A stretch of DNA of 64,000 nt from NCBI RefSeq assembly GCF_018130785.1, contig NZ_JAFCJT010000017.1:1-64000 (forward strand), read 5' to 3'. Positions 1-8,669 of the stretch are shown here, in pieces. Below the pieces are notes generated by a model that was given only the letters and a program-made list of their open reading frames with translations, was not told where the DNA came from and did not search any database. A program made the translations under genes and the position numbers. Every line of letters starts with the position of its first letter. Position 1 is the first letter of the stretch. Source of the stretch: Bradyrhizobium liaoningense. Lineage in GTDB: Bacteria > Pseudomonadota > Alphaproteobacteria > Rhizobiales > Xanthobacteraceae.

Positions 1-1320
1 CCGGCGGCGGTCATCGTGAAGGTGCCGTAGCCGCCCGCGCTCGGTGTCGCCGAACAGACCGGTGTGAATGTGTTGGGCGCGTTGTCGACGTCGGTGTCAG
101 TTAGTCTGCCGCTCGCCGTCGGCTTGCCGCGGTCCTCGCAACCGGGCTCGGTTACCGATCCGGTGATGCAGCCGTGGATGATGGCCGGATCGTTCGTGCC
201 GTGGATGGTGATCGTCACCACCTGCGCGGTGCCGTCGATGGTGGTCACGGTGAAAGTATCGGTCAGGGTGTCGCAGGCGTTCAGCGCCTGGACGACGCAA
301 TTGGCGTTATCGAGCGCGTAGGTCCAGACGCCGGCGGCGGTCATCGTGAAGGTGCCGTAGCCGCCCGCGCTCGGTGTCGCCGAACAGACCGGCGTGAATG
401 TGTTGGGCGCGTTGTCGACGTCGGTGTCAGTCAGTCTGCCGCTCGCCGTCGGCTTGCCACGTTCCTCGCAACTGGATTCGATCACCGAACCAGTGATGCA
501 GCCGTGGATGATGGCCGGATCGTTCGTGCCGTGGATGGTGATCGTCACCACCTGCGCGGTGCCGTCGATGGTGGTCACGGTGAAAGTGTCGGTCAGGGTG
601 TCGCAGGCGTTCAGCGCCTGGATGACGCAATTGGCGTTATCGAGCGTGTAGGTCCAGACGCCGTCAGCCGTCATCTGGAAGCGGCCGTAACCGTGGTCGC
701 TCATCGTTGGCGAGGTCACCGGCGTGAAGCTGTCGGGAGTATTGTCGACATCCGCATCTGCAAGCTTGCCGGTCACGGTCGAGGTCTCGCGCTTCCCATA
801 CGCGGCTTCCGTTACGGTGCCGGTCGTCGTCCCGGAAACGACGGCAGCATCGTTGGAGCCGTCGATCGTGATGGTAATCAACTGCGGGGTCCCGCCGATG
901 CTGGTCACCGTGAAGGTATCGGTCAGCGTCTTGCCGACGTTCAGAGCCTGCACTGCGCCGTTGGATTGATCGAGCGTGTAGCGCCAGACGCCGTCGGCGG
1001 TCATCGTGAAAGTGCCGTAGCCGTGCTCACTCCACGTCGGCGAATCGACGGCCGTGAAAGTGTTGACGGGGTCGTCGACGTCGACGTCCGAAAGCTTGCC
1101 GGTTGTGACAGGAGGGCCGGCTACAGCATTGGCGCCGCTGCCGAGTTCGATTGACGAGCCGGTCGTCGTGCCGGAGATGATCGCCGCGTCGTCGGCTCCG
1201 TTGATGTTGATCGTGAAGGCCTCTTTAGCCGAAAGCGACCCGTCGGACACGGTGATCACAAAGCCGTCGGTGGTCGACGTCTTCAGCGCGTTGATCGCGC
1301 CGCTGTCGGGAGCGAAGGCA
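1..1320. repeat. 330-bp tandem coding repeats (VCBS units)
   Basis: Units begin at 1, 331, 661 and 991, exactly 330 bp (110 residues) apart. Units 1-330 and 331-660 are nearly identical, with roughly 14 differences counted by eye, while 661-990 and 991-1320 are clearly diverged. The near-identity of the first two suggests recent duplication or gene conversion within the adhesin gene. The array probably continues beyond the left edge. Confidence 0.9.
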
Positions 1321-2144
1321 TAGGCGCCAGTCCTGCTGTTCAGATAAAGCGTGCCATAAGAGCCGGTCTTCGATATGTCGTAGGTCGCACCATCCAGCAC
1401 GGTAGTGCCCGTAGCGCCTCCGCTGATGCCGAAAGTCAGCGCGGCGTTGGAGCTGGAGCTGCTGGCGCTGAACGTTCCCGTCGTTGCGGTGAAGACGTCA
1501 AACTTGACCGTGTCGAGTTCAACCGGGCCCGCCTGCACATTCAAGGTCGGCGGCGTCCGCACGGTGGTGATGATGTCGGGCACCGTGATGACGATCGGCA
1601 GCAACGGTGGCAGTGCGTTTGGCTCCTCAGGCGGTATGAAATTGATCGGCTCCAGCGGCAGAGATTCGACGAACGGTGGGGTGCCGGACCCGTTCTTGCC
1701 AAATCCCTTCGAGAAATTTTCGAGCGCCTCCTGCTGGGCCACCCGCAGCTCCTCCATGCGCGCAGGGCTGTTGTCGAGCTGGTTCACGGCAAGCCCTGAG
1801 CCGACCTTGCTCAGCATGACCGTCTGTCCGGGGTCCTCGACGATGATGTGCCGCGGGGTTGGCTCCTTGGTCGTGAGCTCGAACGAGCCGTGTGCAAAGT
1901 CCTTGTATGTAATCGTATCGTCGTCGAGGAACGTTGCGTTCGGGTCTGCGGCCCTGACCTCTTTGATCATCGAGAAGAGCAATGCCGTGAGCGACAGCAT
2001 CCCGAAGCGACCGGCAGAGGCTCGCTCATGAGATTGAATAACGGGTATGTCAGGAGAGCTGCTCTTCGCCGTCTTCACTCGGCGATGCTGGGCCGCAGCG
2101 GCTTCGCGCTCGTCCCCGTGCTTTGCAGTGGACGTGACGGCCAT
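1..2144 (-). CDS. VCBS-repeat surface adhesin-like protein (C-terminus outside the window)
   Basis: The minus frame stays open from an ATG at 2144 to the left edge, giving at least 714 residues with the C-terminus missing. A GAGG Shine-Dalgarno lies about 8 bases upstream of the ATG. The N-terminus has a charged stretch and a short hydrophobic segment near residues 48-60 followed by VRAAD, which may act as an export signal. After a Pro-rich linker there are cadherin-like/VCBS units with the hallmarks GVWTYTLDN, LTDTFTVTT and ITIHGTNDPA. Such proteins are usually very long secreted adhesins exported by type I secretion, but no secretion gene is visible here. The last visible units contain several cysteines, unusual for this family. 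Its start faces the FecR and TPR genes, suggesting one surface-related cluster. Confidence 0.85.
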   Translation of the reverse strand, partial: MAVTSTAKHGDEREAAAAQHRRVKTAKSSSPDIPVIQSHERASAGRFGMLSLTALLFSMIKEVRAADPNATFLDDDTITYKDFAHGSFELTTKEPTPRHIIVEDPGQTVMLSKVGSGLAVNQLDNSPARMEELRVAQQEALENFSKGFGKNGSGTPPFVESLPLEPINFIPPEEPNALPPLLPIVITVPDIITTVRTPPTLNVQAGPVELDTVKFDVFTATTGTFSASSSSSNAALTFGISGGATGTTVLDGATYDISKTGSYGTLYLNSRTGAYAFAPDSGAINALKTSTTDGFVITVSDGSLSAKEAFTININGADDAAIISGTTTGSSIELGSGANAVAGPPVTTGKLSDVDVDDPVNTFTAVDSPTWSEHGYGTFTMTADGVWRYTLDQSNGAVQALNVGKTLTDTFTVTSIGGTPQLITITIDGSNDAAVVSGTTTGTVTEAAYGKRETSTVTGKLADADVDNTPDSFTPVTSPTMSDHGYGRFQMTADGVWTYTLDNANCVIQALNACDTLTDTFTVTTIDGTAQVVTITIHGTNDPAIIHGCITGSVIESSCEERGKPTASGRLTDTDVDNAPNTFTPVCSATPSAGGYGTFTMTAAGVWTYALDNANCVVQALNACDTLTDTFTVTTIDGTAQVVTITIHGTNDPAIIHGCITGSVTEPGCEDRGKPTASGRLTDTDVDNAPNTFTPVCSATPSAGGYGTFTMTAA

Positions 2145-2525
2145 TTTCCAACCTCGATTGCCTAATTCGCCATATACCGCCGCGTCTTGGCCGGCCTGCC
2201 GCGTCACGCGATCGGGAGCAAATTTGTGCCGGCAACCTCAGCCATGCCCGCTAAAGGTCGTAGTTTCCGAGAATTCCGCCTAGGCTGATCACGGCAGAAC
2301 TGCTGTCGTTTTCGGCCGACGGCACCGCTTTCGACGCCAAAAGCTGTTTGAAATTACCTTGCGCGGATAGTGACTCTTTCGGACACGGCGATTAGCCATT
2401 CGGGGTAAGCCGGAATAACCATTTTGACCGTCGTGGTTTGTTGTGGCCGGTCTGCCATGATGGCGGAGGCTTTCGCCGGCGCTGTTCGGATGCTCAAGGA
2501 CCATATCTTCGAGAAGGAGGAAGCC
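2145..2525. other. Intergenic region between divergent adhesin and FecR genes
   Basis: This 381-bp stretch separates the two divergent starts and must hold both promoters. It is less GC-rich than its neighbours. An upstream in-frame extension of the FecR gene to about 2424 is possible, but the strong AAGGAGGAA just before 2526 argues against it. I see no convincing palindrome or further gene. Confidence 0.5.
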
Positions 2526-3182
2526 ATGGGCACTCGCGCAACGATTGTTCTCGTGGCAGGTCTCGTCTTTGCGCTGGCCGGTTGGTCACCCCGCCCGGTT
2601 CAGGCACAGAGCGATTCTCCGCGGCCTGCCGTGCTGGACTCGTCATCAAAGCCAATCGGGAAAGTGGTGGCAGCCGATGGCTCGGTCATCATCGAGCATG
2701 CGGGCGCCGCCATAGTCCAGGCAAACGTCGGGGGCGAATCCATCCAGACGAAGATCGGTGATCCCGTCTATTTGGGCGATTTGGTTCGAACCGGTGCCGA
2801 CAGTCGGGTCGGCATCAACTTCGTGGATGGAACTTCGTTCAACTTGTCGAGCAACGCCCGCATGACATTGGACGAATACGTCTACGAGCCGGGTGGAAAG
2901 TCCAATTCGACAGTCTTCAACCTGACCAAGGGTACGTTCGTTTTTGTTGCCGGCCAGGTTGCGAAGACCGGCGACATGAAGATCGAAACGCCGGTCGCGA
3001 CGATGGGCATTCGAGGCACCACACCTCACGTCGAAATCTCCGACGATGGAACCGCCAGGTTTTCCACCCTGATCGAAGAGGGCAAGAGCAAATATACGAA
3101 GAAGCCCGGCCCAGCAGCGACACCCCAACCCGAGAAAAGGGCCGAGCACAGGCTCAATCTGAACATCTGCCGCGGCTGCTAG
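2526..3182 (+). CDS. Exported FecR-domain protein
   Basis: This 218-residue protein starts at the ATG at 2526 behind AAGGAGGAA. A signal peptide runs to about PVQAQ (residue 24). A FecR domain follows: GDPVYLGDLVRTG, DGTSFNLSSNARMTLDEY, and the closing block KIETPVATMGIRGTT. The classical FecR protein is a membrane signal transducer, but no sigma factor or TonB receptor is near, so this is more likely the stand-alone periplasmic/surface FecR type often found beside large repeat proteins. The C-terminus ends in a short Cys-containing tail (LNICRGC). The TPR gene follows 52 bp downstream on the same strand, probably in one operon. Confidence 0.8.
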   Translation: MGTRATIVLVAGLVFALAGWSPRPVQAQSDSPRPAVLDSSSKPIGKVVAADGSVIIEHAGAAIVQANVGGESIQTKIGDPVYLGDLVRTGADSRVGINFVDGTSFNLSSNARMTLDEYVYEPGGKSNSTVFNLTKGTFVFVAGQVAKTGDMKIETPVATMGIRGTTPHVEISDDGTARFSTLIEEGKSKYTKKPGPAATPQPEKRAEHRLNLNICRGC

Positions 3183-3234
3183 AATTGGTCTCAGCCCGTG
3201 CAATCGCCAGATCTCAGAAGATCGGGAGCCTGAC

Positions 3235-4107
3235 ATGAAACCAGGATCCTCCATTGCTGAAGGCGGACTGGCGCTTGTCGTGCTGATGTTGACCGGCTTG
3301 CCCGTCGGGGCCCAGAACTCCAGGGTGACGGACAGCTATCTCAGCAACATCGAACTGTGCAACGGGACGGGTACCACCTCGTTCGATGCCCGGATCGGTG
3401 CCTGCACGACTTTCATACAGGCGCGTCCAGATTCGAGGGCAGCTCTGGCAATCGCGTATAACAATCGTGGCAGCGCCTACACTGCAAAGGGCGACTACGA
3501 CAGCGCCATCCGCGATTTCGATCAGTCGATCGCACTCAATCCGACATACGCAAAGGCCTTTAACAATCGCGGCGTGGCTCACTTGAGGAGACGCGAATAT
3601 GAGCTCGCGATTGAAGCCTTTGATGATGCGATCAAGCTCGATCCTGGCTATGGCGCAGCCTTCGTCAACCGCGCCGGAGCCTACCTGAAGAAGAACGACC
3701 ACCAGCGCGCGGCGCATGATTACGACGAGGCAATCCGTCTCCAGCCCGCCTCGCAGGCGGCATGGAGCGGACGATGTTGGACCCGGGCGGTTCTCGGTGC
3801 CTCGCGAGAAGCGCTGGCGGATTGCGACAGAGCGCTTCAATCGGGTTCAACCAGCGCCGTGTACGACTCGCGTGGGCTGATCCACTTGAAGATGGGTGAG
3901 TTCGGTGCGGCGATCGATGACTACAATTCTGCCTTGCGAGCCGCCCCGGAATTGGCGAGTGCGCTTTTTGGCCGCGGGCTTGCCAAGCTGAAGCAGGGCG
4001 ATGCGATCGGCGGAAAATCTGACATTTCGACTGCAAAGACGATTCAGAAGAACATCGACGACGAGTTCGCGCGTTATGGCGTCGATACAACTGAGTTGAC
4101 CTGGTGA
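3235..4107 (+). CDS. Exported tetratricopeptide-repeat protein
   Basis: The protein has 290 residues from the ATG at 3235, preceded by GGGAG. A hydrophobic signal segment ends near GLPVGAQ (residue 27). At least five TPR-like units follow, with typical NNRGSAYTAKGDYDSAIRDF and NNRGVAHLRRREYELAIEAF patterns through residue 280. TPR proteins act as protein-protein scaffolds; here the target is unknown. Position directly after the FecR gene and opposite the VCBS adhesin suggests a role in assembly or anchoring of that surface protein, which is inference. Confidence 0.8.
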   Translation: MKPGSSIAEGGLALVVLMLTGLPVGAQNSRVTDSYLSNIELCNGTGTTSFDARIGACTTFIQARPDSRAALAIAYNNRGSAYTAKGDYDSAIRDFDQSIALNPTYAKAFNNRGVAHLRRREYELAIEAFDDAIKLDPGYGAAFVNRAGAYLKKNDHQRAAHDYDEAIRLQPASQAAWSGRCWTRAVLGASREALADCDRALQSGSTSAVYDSRGLIHLKMGEFGAAIDDYNSALRAAPELASALFGRGLAKLKQGDAIGGKSDISTAKTIQKNIDDEFARYGVDTTELTW

Positions 4108-4129
4108 GCGGAACGAATTGGAGGTGACT

Positions 4130-4324
4130 ATGGTTGCAAGGTTCGCGCTCATTCAAGCTCACGACGATAGCATTCGCCGCTATCAGCGGTTGTTGAACAC
4201 GCCGCTGACGGATCTCGAGCGTGAGTACGTCGAGAGCCGAATCTCGGAAAAACGATTGGCCTTGCAGTCAATTCGCGAAGCGCGAGACACTGTGAATTCC
4301 TTGCCGGCCAATCGCGGGGTTTGA
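4130..4324 (+). CDS. Small hypothetical protein (64 aa)
   Basis: The start is the ATG at 4130 because GGAGG lies 5 bases upstream. The product MVARFALIQ... is mostly charged alpha-helix with a DLEREYVESRISEKRLAL stretch resembling a short coiled coil, no signal peptide and no membrane segment. It follows the TPR gene by 22 bp, so it is probably the last gene of that operon. I do not recognise a family. Confidence 0.6.
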   Translation: MVARFALIQAHDDSIRRYQRLLNTPLTDLEREYVESRISEKRLALQSIREARDTVNSLPANRGV

Positions 4325-4357
4325 TTGGCATTCCTGACGGGGGCGGACGACGAGGCG

Positions 4358-4372
4358 TTAATACCTCCTTAA
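4358..4372. promoter_or_regulatory. Candidate CtrA box 1 upstream of the AMIN/TPR gene
   Basis: The sequence TTAA-TACCTCC-TTAA followed by CC matches the alphaproteobacterial CtrA full site TTAA-N7-TTAA. It lies about 180 bp upstream of the start at 4555. Confidence 0.55.
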
Positions 4373-4463
4373 CCACTTGCTCTCCAGATTCGAAGCACGA
4401 ACGCCTCAGCCCGCAAGCAAGGCGGCGCGACGCATTGTGCCGGATCAATCCGTCGCTACAGCA

Positions 4464-4478
4464 TTAACAAGTCCTTAA
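4464..4478. promoter_or_regulatory. Candidate CtrA box 2 upstream of the AMIN/TPR gene
   Basis: TTAA-CAAGTCC-TTAA is a second exact TTAA-N7-TTAA site, about 77 bp upstream of 4555, in the usual distance range for a CtrA-controlled promoter. Confidence 0.6.
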
Positions 4479-4554
4479 TTGGCAAAACCTACAGTCGACG
4501 GCACGGGCCGGCGCAGTGCCGGCATGGACCGCCGAACCGGAAGAAACGCCGCCA

Positions 4555-7500
4555 ATGGCGCAGAAGGCTGCCGCTGGATTTATGTCGCGAGCCCGCGCTC
4601 TGGCGCGGGGGCTTTCCAGTCATGTCCGCAAGGCGTCCGTGCTGGCGGCCTGCCTGTTCATCGGCCTCGGTGCGTCCGCCCATGCCGCCGATACGGTCCG
4701 GGGCGAGGCGACCTTCTCGGCCGGCGGCGGCTTTGCCCGTCTGGTTATCAAGCTCGGCGAGGACGTTCCCTCCGAGGTGACCACGGCCGGCTCCATTCTC
4801 ATCATCCGCTTCGACCGGGCGGTCGACGTTCCCGTCGATCGCGTTCCGGAAGGTGCGCCCGACTACGTCAATTCCGCCCGCCGCGATCCCGACGGCAGCG
4901 CCATCCGCCTGTCGCTGGCGCGGCGCGTCACCGTCAACACAATGAATGCCGGCGAGCGCACCTTCATCGACCTGCTGCCGGAGGGCTGGAAGGGGCCGCC
5001 GCCGAGCCTGCCGATCGAGGTGGTGAAGGAACTCGCGGAGCGCGCCCGCGTCGCCGAGCGGGCGCTGCGCGCCCAGCGCGCTGCGGCCGAGAGCAAGAAA
5101 CGCCCGCCGATCCGCGTGCGTGCTTCGATCCAGCCGACCTTCGTGCGCTTCGTGTTCGAGATGCCCGACGGCGTCGGCGTCTCCTCCGTGCTCAACGAGC
5201 AGAAGCTCACGCTCGCGTTCAATGCCGGTCTCAATTTCGATCTCGCGGACGCCGTCGTCGCCGCGCCCCCGAACGTCGCCTCGATCAAGCAGAAGGCCGA
5301 CATCGACCAGACCAGTGTCGAGATCGCGCTGATCGGCGATTCCGACGTGCACTCCTTCCGCGACGACAAGAACTACGTCGTCGACGTCTCTTTCCAGCCG
5401 GACAAGGGCAAGACCGCCGCAACGGCCGAATCCGTGATTGCGCAGGCCAAGCCCGTGGCCCAAAGCCATGGACCGGCACCGGAAAAGCCGGCGGCGGAGA
5501 AGTCGAAGGACGCTCATCGCGAGATCGCGCCGCCGACGTCCGAGACGATCGCGCGCGAAGCGAAGATCGATGTCAAATCCGAGGTGAAGCCGGAAGCTCC
5601 GGCGGCGATGCCGTCCGTAGAGGCACCGAAGCCTGCGCCGGCTCCCGCGGCCGAAGCACCCAAGCCTGCGGAGGCCGTCGCGCCGGCCGTTCCCGTCGCG
5701 CCGATGACGCCTGCCGTCGTCGAAGCGCCCAAAGAGGTCGTGAAGGAAGCTGCGCAGGAGCCCGTTAAGGTCGCACCGAAAGAAGCGGTCAAGGCCGCAC
5801 CTGCCGAGGCGCCGGCCGCGCCGCAGCCCACTGTGGCCAGCGTCGATGTGCGCCGCGACAGCGATGGCTTGCGCGTGATCTTCCCGCTTCAGGTGGCAAC
5901 GCCTGCGGCGGCGTTCCGCCGCGGCGACACGGTGTGGCTGGTGTTCGATACGCCGAAGCCGATCGACGTCGAGGCGATCCGCACCCGGGGCGGTGCGATG
6001 ATCGGCGAGGTCAGCCGCATGCCGCTCGACAAGGGGCAGGCGGTCCGCATTCGTCTCACCCGGCCGCTGGTCTACTCGCTGACGAGCGAGGAGGTCGGCA
6101 AGGAGACCAACTGGCTCCTGACGCTCGCCGACAAGATCCAGGCGACGCCGCTGCCGCTGATGATGTCGCGCAATATCACCGACCCCGCGCTCGCCAATAT
6201 CGCGATCCCGTTCGCCAATCCGGGCCTGTTGCACAAGCTGACCGATCCCGACGCCGGCGACACGCTCTATGTCGTCACCGGGCAGCGCCCGGTGCGCGGC
6301 TTCATCAAGCGGCAGGATCTCGTCGATCTCTCGCTGCTGGAATCCGCGCACGGCATCGCGATCCGGCCGAACTCCGACGAGGTCGGCGTCGAGGTCGGAT
6401 CCGACAAGGTCATTCTCGGCAAGAAGGGCGGACTGACGCTGTCGCCGGTCGATATCTCCGCGGAGCGGGCGCCGACCGCGGTGCGGCCGGTCTTCAGTCC
6501 GGAAGGCTGGCGCAAAGGCCAGTCGGAGGATTTCTGGACGCGCCAGGGCAGCCTGATTGCGGCGATCTCGGCCGTCGAGCCGGCGCAGCGCTCGCTACCG
6601 CGGCTCGATCTCGCGCAGTTCTACATGTCGCGCGCCATGTACCACGAAGCCAAGTCGGTGACCGACCTGATGCTGACCGATCCCCTCAACAAGGAGGAGA
6701 GCGGCGCGCTGATCATGCATGCGATCGCGAGCATTCTGATCGGCCGGCCGGCGCAGGGCTTGAAGGACCTCGCCAACCCCGTGATCGGTAACAGCCACGA
6801 TTCCCAGCTCTGGAAGGCGCTCGCCTATGCGCGCCAGGGCAAATGGGCGGATGCGCGCGAGAAGTTCAAGAACGTCGAATTCGCCATCGCCTCGCTGCCG
6901 ATCGACATCCAGCGCATCGTGACGATGGAGGCGATGCGCGCCTCGCTCGAGGTGAAGGATTATGCCGGCGCCTCCAAGCGCCGCAGCGAGATCGAGGTGG
7001 TCGGCGTATCGCCCGAGGCGGCGCCCGGCTTCGCCGTGCTGCGCGGCCGGCTCGCCGAGGCGCTCGGCCACGACAAGGACGCGCTCGACGACTACAAATT
7101 CGCGGTCGCCTCGAACGATCGTCAGGCGGCCGCCGAGGCCAAGCAGCTCGAAGTGGCGCTGCGGCAGAAGCGCGACGAGATCAGCAAGGAAGACGCGCTG
7201 CGAGAGCTCGAGACGCTGTCGATGACCTGGCGGGGCGACTCGATCGAGGTCAAGACTCTCCAGATGCTGTCGCAGATATATGCCGAGAACGGGCGCTACC
7301 GGGACGCGCTGAGCGCGGCGCGCACCGCGACAAAGCTCCAGCCGAACGCCGAGGCCTCGCGTCAGGCGCAGGACCTCGCCTCCGACCTGTTCACGCAGAT
7401 CTTCCTGGGGCCCAAGGGCGACGAATTGCCGCCGGTCGAGGCGCTCGGGATGTTCTACGAGTTCCGCGAGCTGACGCCGATTGGACGTCGCGGCGACGAG

Positions 7501-8274
7501 CTGATCCGCCGCCTCGCCGACCGTCTCGCCTCGATCGACCTGCTCGACCAGGCCGCCGAGCTGTTGCAGTATCAGGTCGACCATCGCCTCGAAGGTGCAG
7601 CCCGCGCCCAGGTCGCCGCGCGCCTTTCCATGATCTACCTCGCCAATCGCAAGCCCGACATGGCGATCTCGGCGCTGCGCGCCAGCCGCATCAGCGATCT
7701 CTCCGGCGAGCTGCGGCAGCAGCGGCTGCTGCTGGAGGCGCGTGCGCAGAGCGACGTCGGCCGCCACGATCTCGCGCTCGACATCGTCTCCAACGTTTCC
7801 GGGCGCGAAGGGCTCCGCCTGCGCTCCGACATCTTCTGGGCGGCGCGGCGCTGGCGCGAATCAGCCGAGCAGATCGAGCTCTATTACGGCGACCGTTTCC
7901 GCGACTTCAAGCCGCTCAACGCGGTGGAGAAGAGCGACATCATTCGCGCGGCCGTTGGCTATGCGCTCGCCGACGACTCGATCGGCCTGTCGCGCTTCCG
8001 CGAGAAATATGCACCGCTGATGAGCGAGAGTGCGGACCGGGTCGCCTTCGACATCGCGAGCAAGCCGGCAGCGTCCTCCAGCGCCGAATTCGCCGAGATC
8101 GCCAAGCTCGCCGCCAGCGTCGACACGCTCGACGGCTTCCTGCGCGAGATGAAGCAGCGCTTCCCCGACGCAACCGCCCGCGCGCCGGCCTCGCCGCAGG
8201 CCAAGGACGAGACCGACCACACCGGCTCGCTGCCCACGATCCCCGTCGTGCGGCAGATCAAGATGACGCGGTAG
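4555..8274 (+). CDS. Large exported protein with AMIN-like domains and TPR repeats
   Basis: The start is taken as the ATG at 4555 (MAQKAAAG), with GGAAGAA about 9 bases upstream; a GTG at 4516 and an ATG at 4582 are alternatives. The 1239-residue product has a signal peptide ending near AHA (residue 44). An AMIN-like beta domain follows (ARLVIKLGEDVP...ILIIRFDRAVDVP). Then come an Ala/Pro/Lys-rich linker (about 300-425) and a second AMIN-like block (about 427-530, LRVIFPLQVATPAAAF...VWLVFDTPKPIDV). The long helical C-terminal part carries degenerate TPRs. AMIN domains bind cell-wall structures in envelope and pilus proteins. Two CtrA boxes and the flagellar neighbours suggest a cell-cycle-timed envelope role. 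Confidence 0.7.
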   Translation: MAQKAAAGFMSRARALARGLSSHVRKASVLAACLFIGLGASAHAADTVRGEATFSAGGGFARLVIKLGEDVPSEVTTAGSILIIRFDRAVDVPVDRVPEGAPDYVNSARRDPDGSAIRLSLARRVTVNTMNAGERTFIDLLPEGWKGPPPSLPIEVVKELAERARVAERALRAQRAAAESKKRPPIRVRASIQPTFVRFVFEMPDGVGVSSVLNEQKLTLAFNAGLNFDLADAVVAAPPNVASIKQKADIDQTSVEIALIGDSDVHSFRDDKNYVVDVSFQPDKGKTAATAESVIAQAKPVAQSHGPAPEKPAAEKSKDAHREIAPPTSETIAREAKIDVKSEVKPEAPAAMPSVEAPKPAPAPAAEAPKPAEAVAPAVPVAPMTPAVVEAPKEVVKEAAQEPVKVAPKEAVKAAPAEAPAAPQPTVASVDVRRDSDGLRVIFPLQVATPAAAFRRGDTVWLVFDTPKPIDVEAIRTRGGAMIGEVSRMPLDKGQAVRIRLTRPLVYSLTSEEVGKETNWLLTLADKIQATPLPLMMSRNITDPALANIAIPFANPGLLHKLTDPDAGDTLYVVTGQRPVRGFIKRQDLVDLSLLESAHGIAIRPNSDEVGVEVGSDKVILGKKGGLTLSPVDISAERAPTAVRPVFSPEGWRKGQSEDFWTRQGSLIAAISAVEPAQRSLPRLDLAQFYMSRAMYHEAKSVTDLMLTDPLNKEESGALIMHAIASILIGRPAQGLKDLANPVIGNSHDSQLWKALAYARQGKWADAREKFKNVEFAIASLPIDIQRIVTMEAMRASLEVKDYAGASKRRSEIEVVGVSPEAAPGFAVLRGRLAEALGHDKDALDDYKFAVASNDRQAAAEAKQLEVALRQKRDEISKEDALRELETLSMTWRGDSIEVKTLQMLSQIYAENGRYRDALSAARTATKLQPNAEASRQAQDLASDLFTQIFLGPKGDELPPVEALGMFYEFRELTPIGRRGDELIRRLADRLASIDLLDQAAELLQYQVDHRLEGAARAQVAARLSMIYLANRKPDMAISALRASRISDLSGELRQQRLLLEARAQSDVGRHDLALDIVSNVSGREGLRLRSDIFWAARRWRESAEQIELYYGDRFRDFKPLNAVEKSDIIRAAVGYALADDSIGLSRFREKYAPLMSESADRVAFDIASKPAASSSAEFAEIAKLAASVDTLDGFLREMKQRFPDATARAPASPQAKDETDHTGSLPTIPVVRQIKMTR

Positions 8275-8355
8275 GAACCCTGCTACCTCTGGGCCTCTCG
8301 ACAGGTGCCGCGCAAGGCGGCAACTTGTGCACCTTCATGCCGGGAGAGCGTCGAT

Positions 8356-8592
8356 ATGAGCAAGCCTGCCAAGACCGAAGCCGAACTCATCGCCATGGCG
8401 CGAGCCGAACTGAAGGCCCATGCCGATGGTCCGGACGGCCTCGCCATCTCGATCGTTCGTGACGGCGACAGCTGGGAGTTCCGCGCCGATGCCGACCAGG
8501 CCACGCGCGACAAGCCGGGCTTTCCGGAAAGTGTGGCCATGCTGGTGCAGATCGGCGATCACCTGAGCAAGCAGTATGATGTGAAGGGGTAG
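8356..8592 (+). CDS. Small hypothetical protein (78 aa)
   Basis: The ATG at 8356 lies behind GGGAGAG. The acidic cytosolic-looking product has a central VRDGDSWEFRADAD strand pair and ends QIGDHLSKQYDVKG. It follows the AMIN/TPR gene by 81 bp and converges on fliP. No family is recognised. Confidence 0.6.
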   Translation: MSKPAKTEAELIAMARAELKAHADGPDGLAISIVRDGDSWEFRADADQATRDKPGFPESVAMLVQIGDHLSKQYDVKG

Positions 8593-8669
8593 GGGCCCAC
8601 ACGGGCGCTCGGCCGGCGAAGCTTCAGCGAAGACGGCAGGCCGGGGCATGACCGCGGATGGAGCCGCAG

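Noticed and set aside
174..1154. Long plus-strand frame opposite the VCBS gene
   Set aside because: It repeats in step with the 330-bp units and encodes Arg/Gly/His-rich sequence with no domain, while the minus frame encodes clear VCBS motifs.
1..1320. CRISPR-like array
   Set aside because: The 330-bp periodicity is a coding repeat without spacers; no short regularly spaced repeats or cas genes are present in the window.
4489..6351. 620-residue minus-strand frame opposite the AMIN/TPR gene
   Set aside because: Strongly Arg/Asp/Gly-biased shadow of a high-GC coding strand, with no recognisable motif and no ribosome-binding site.
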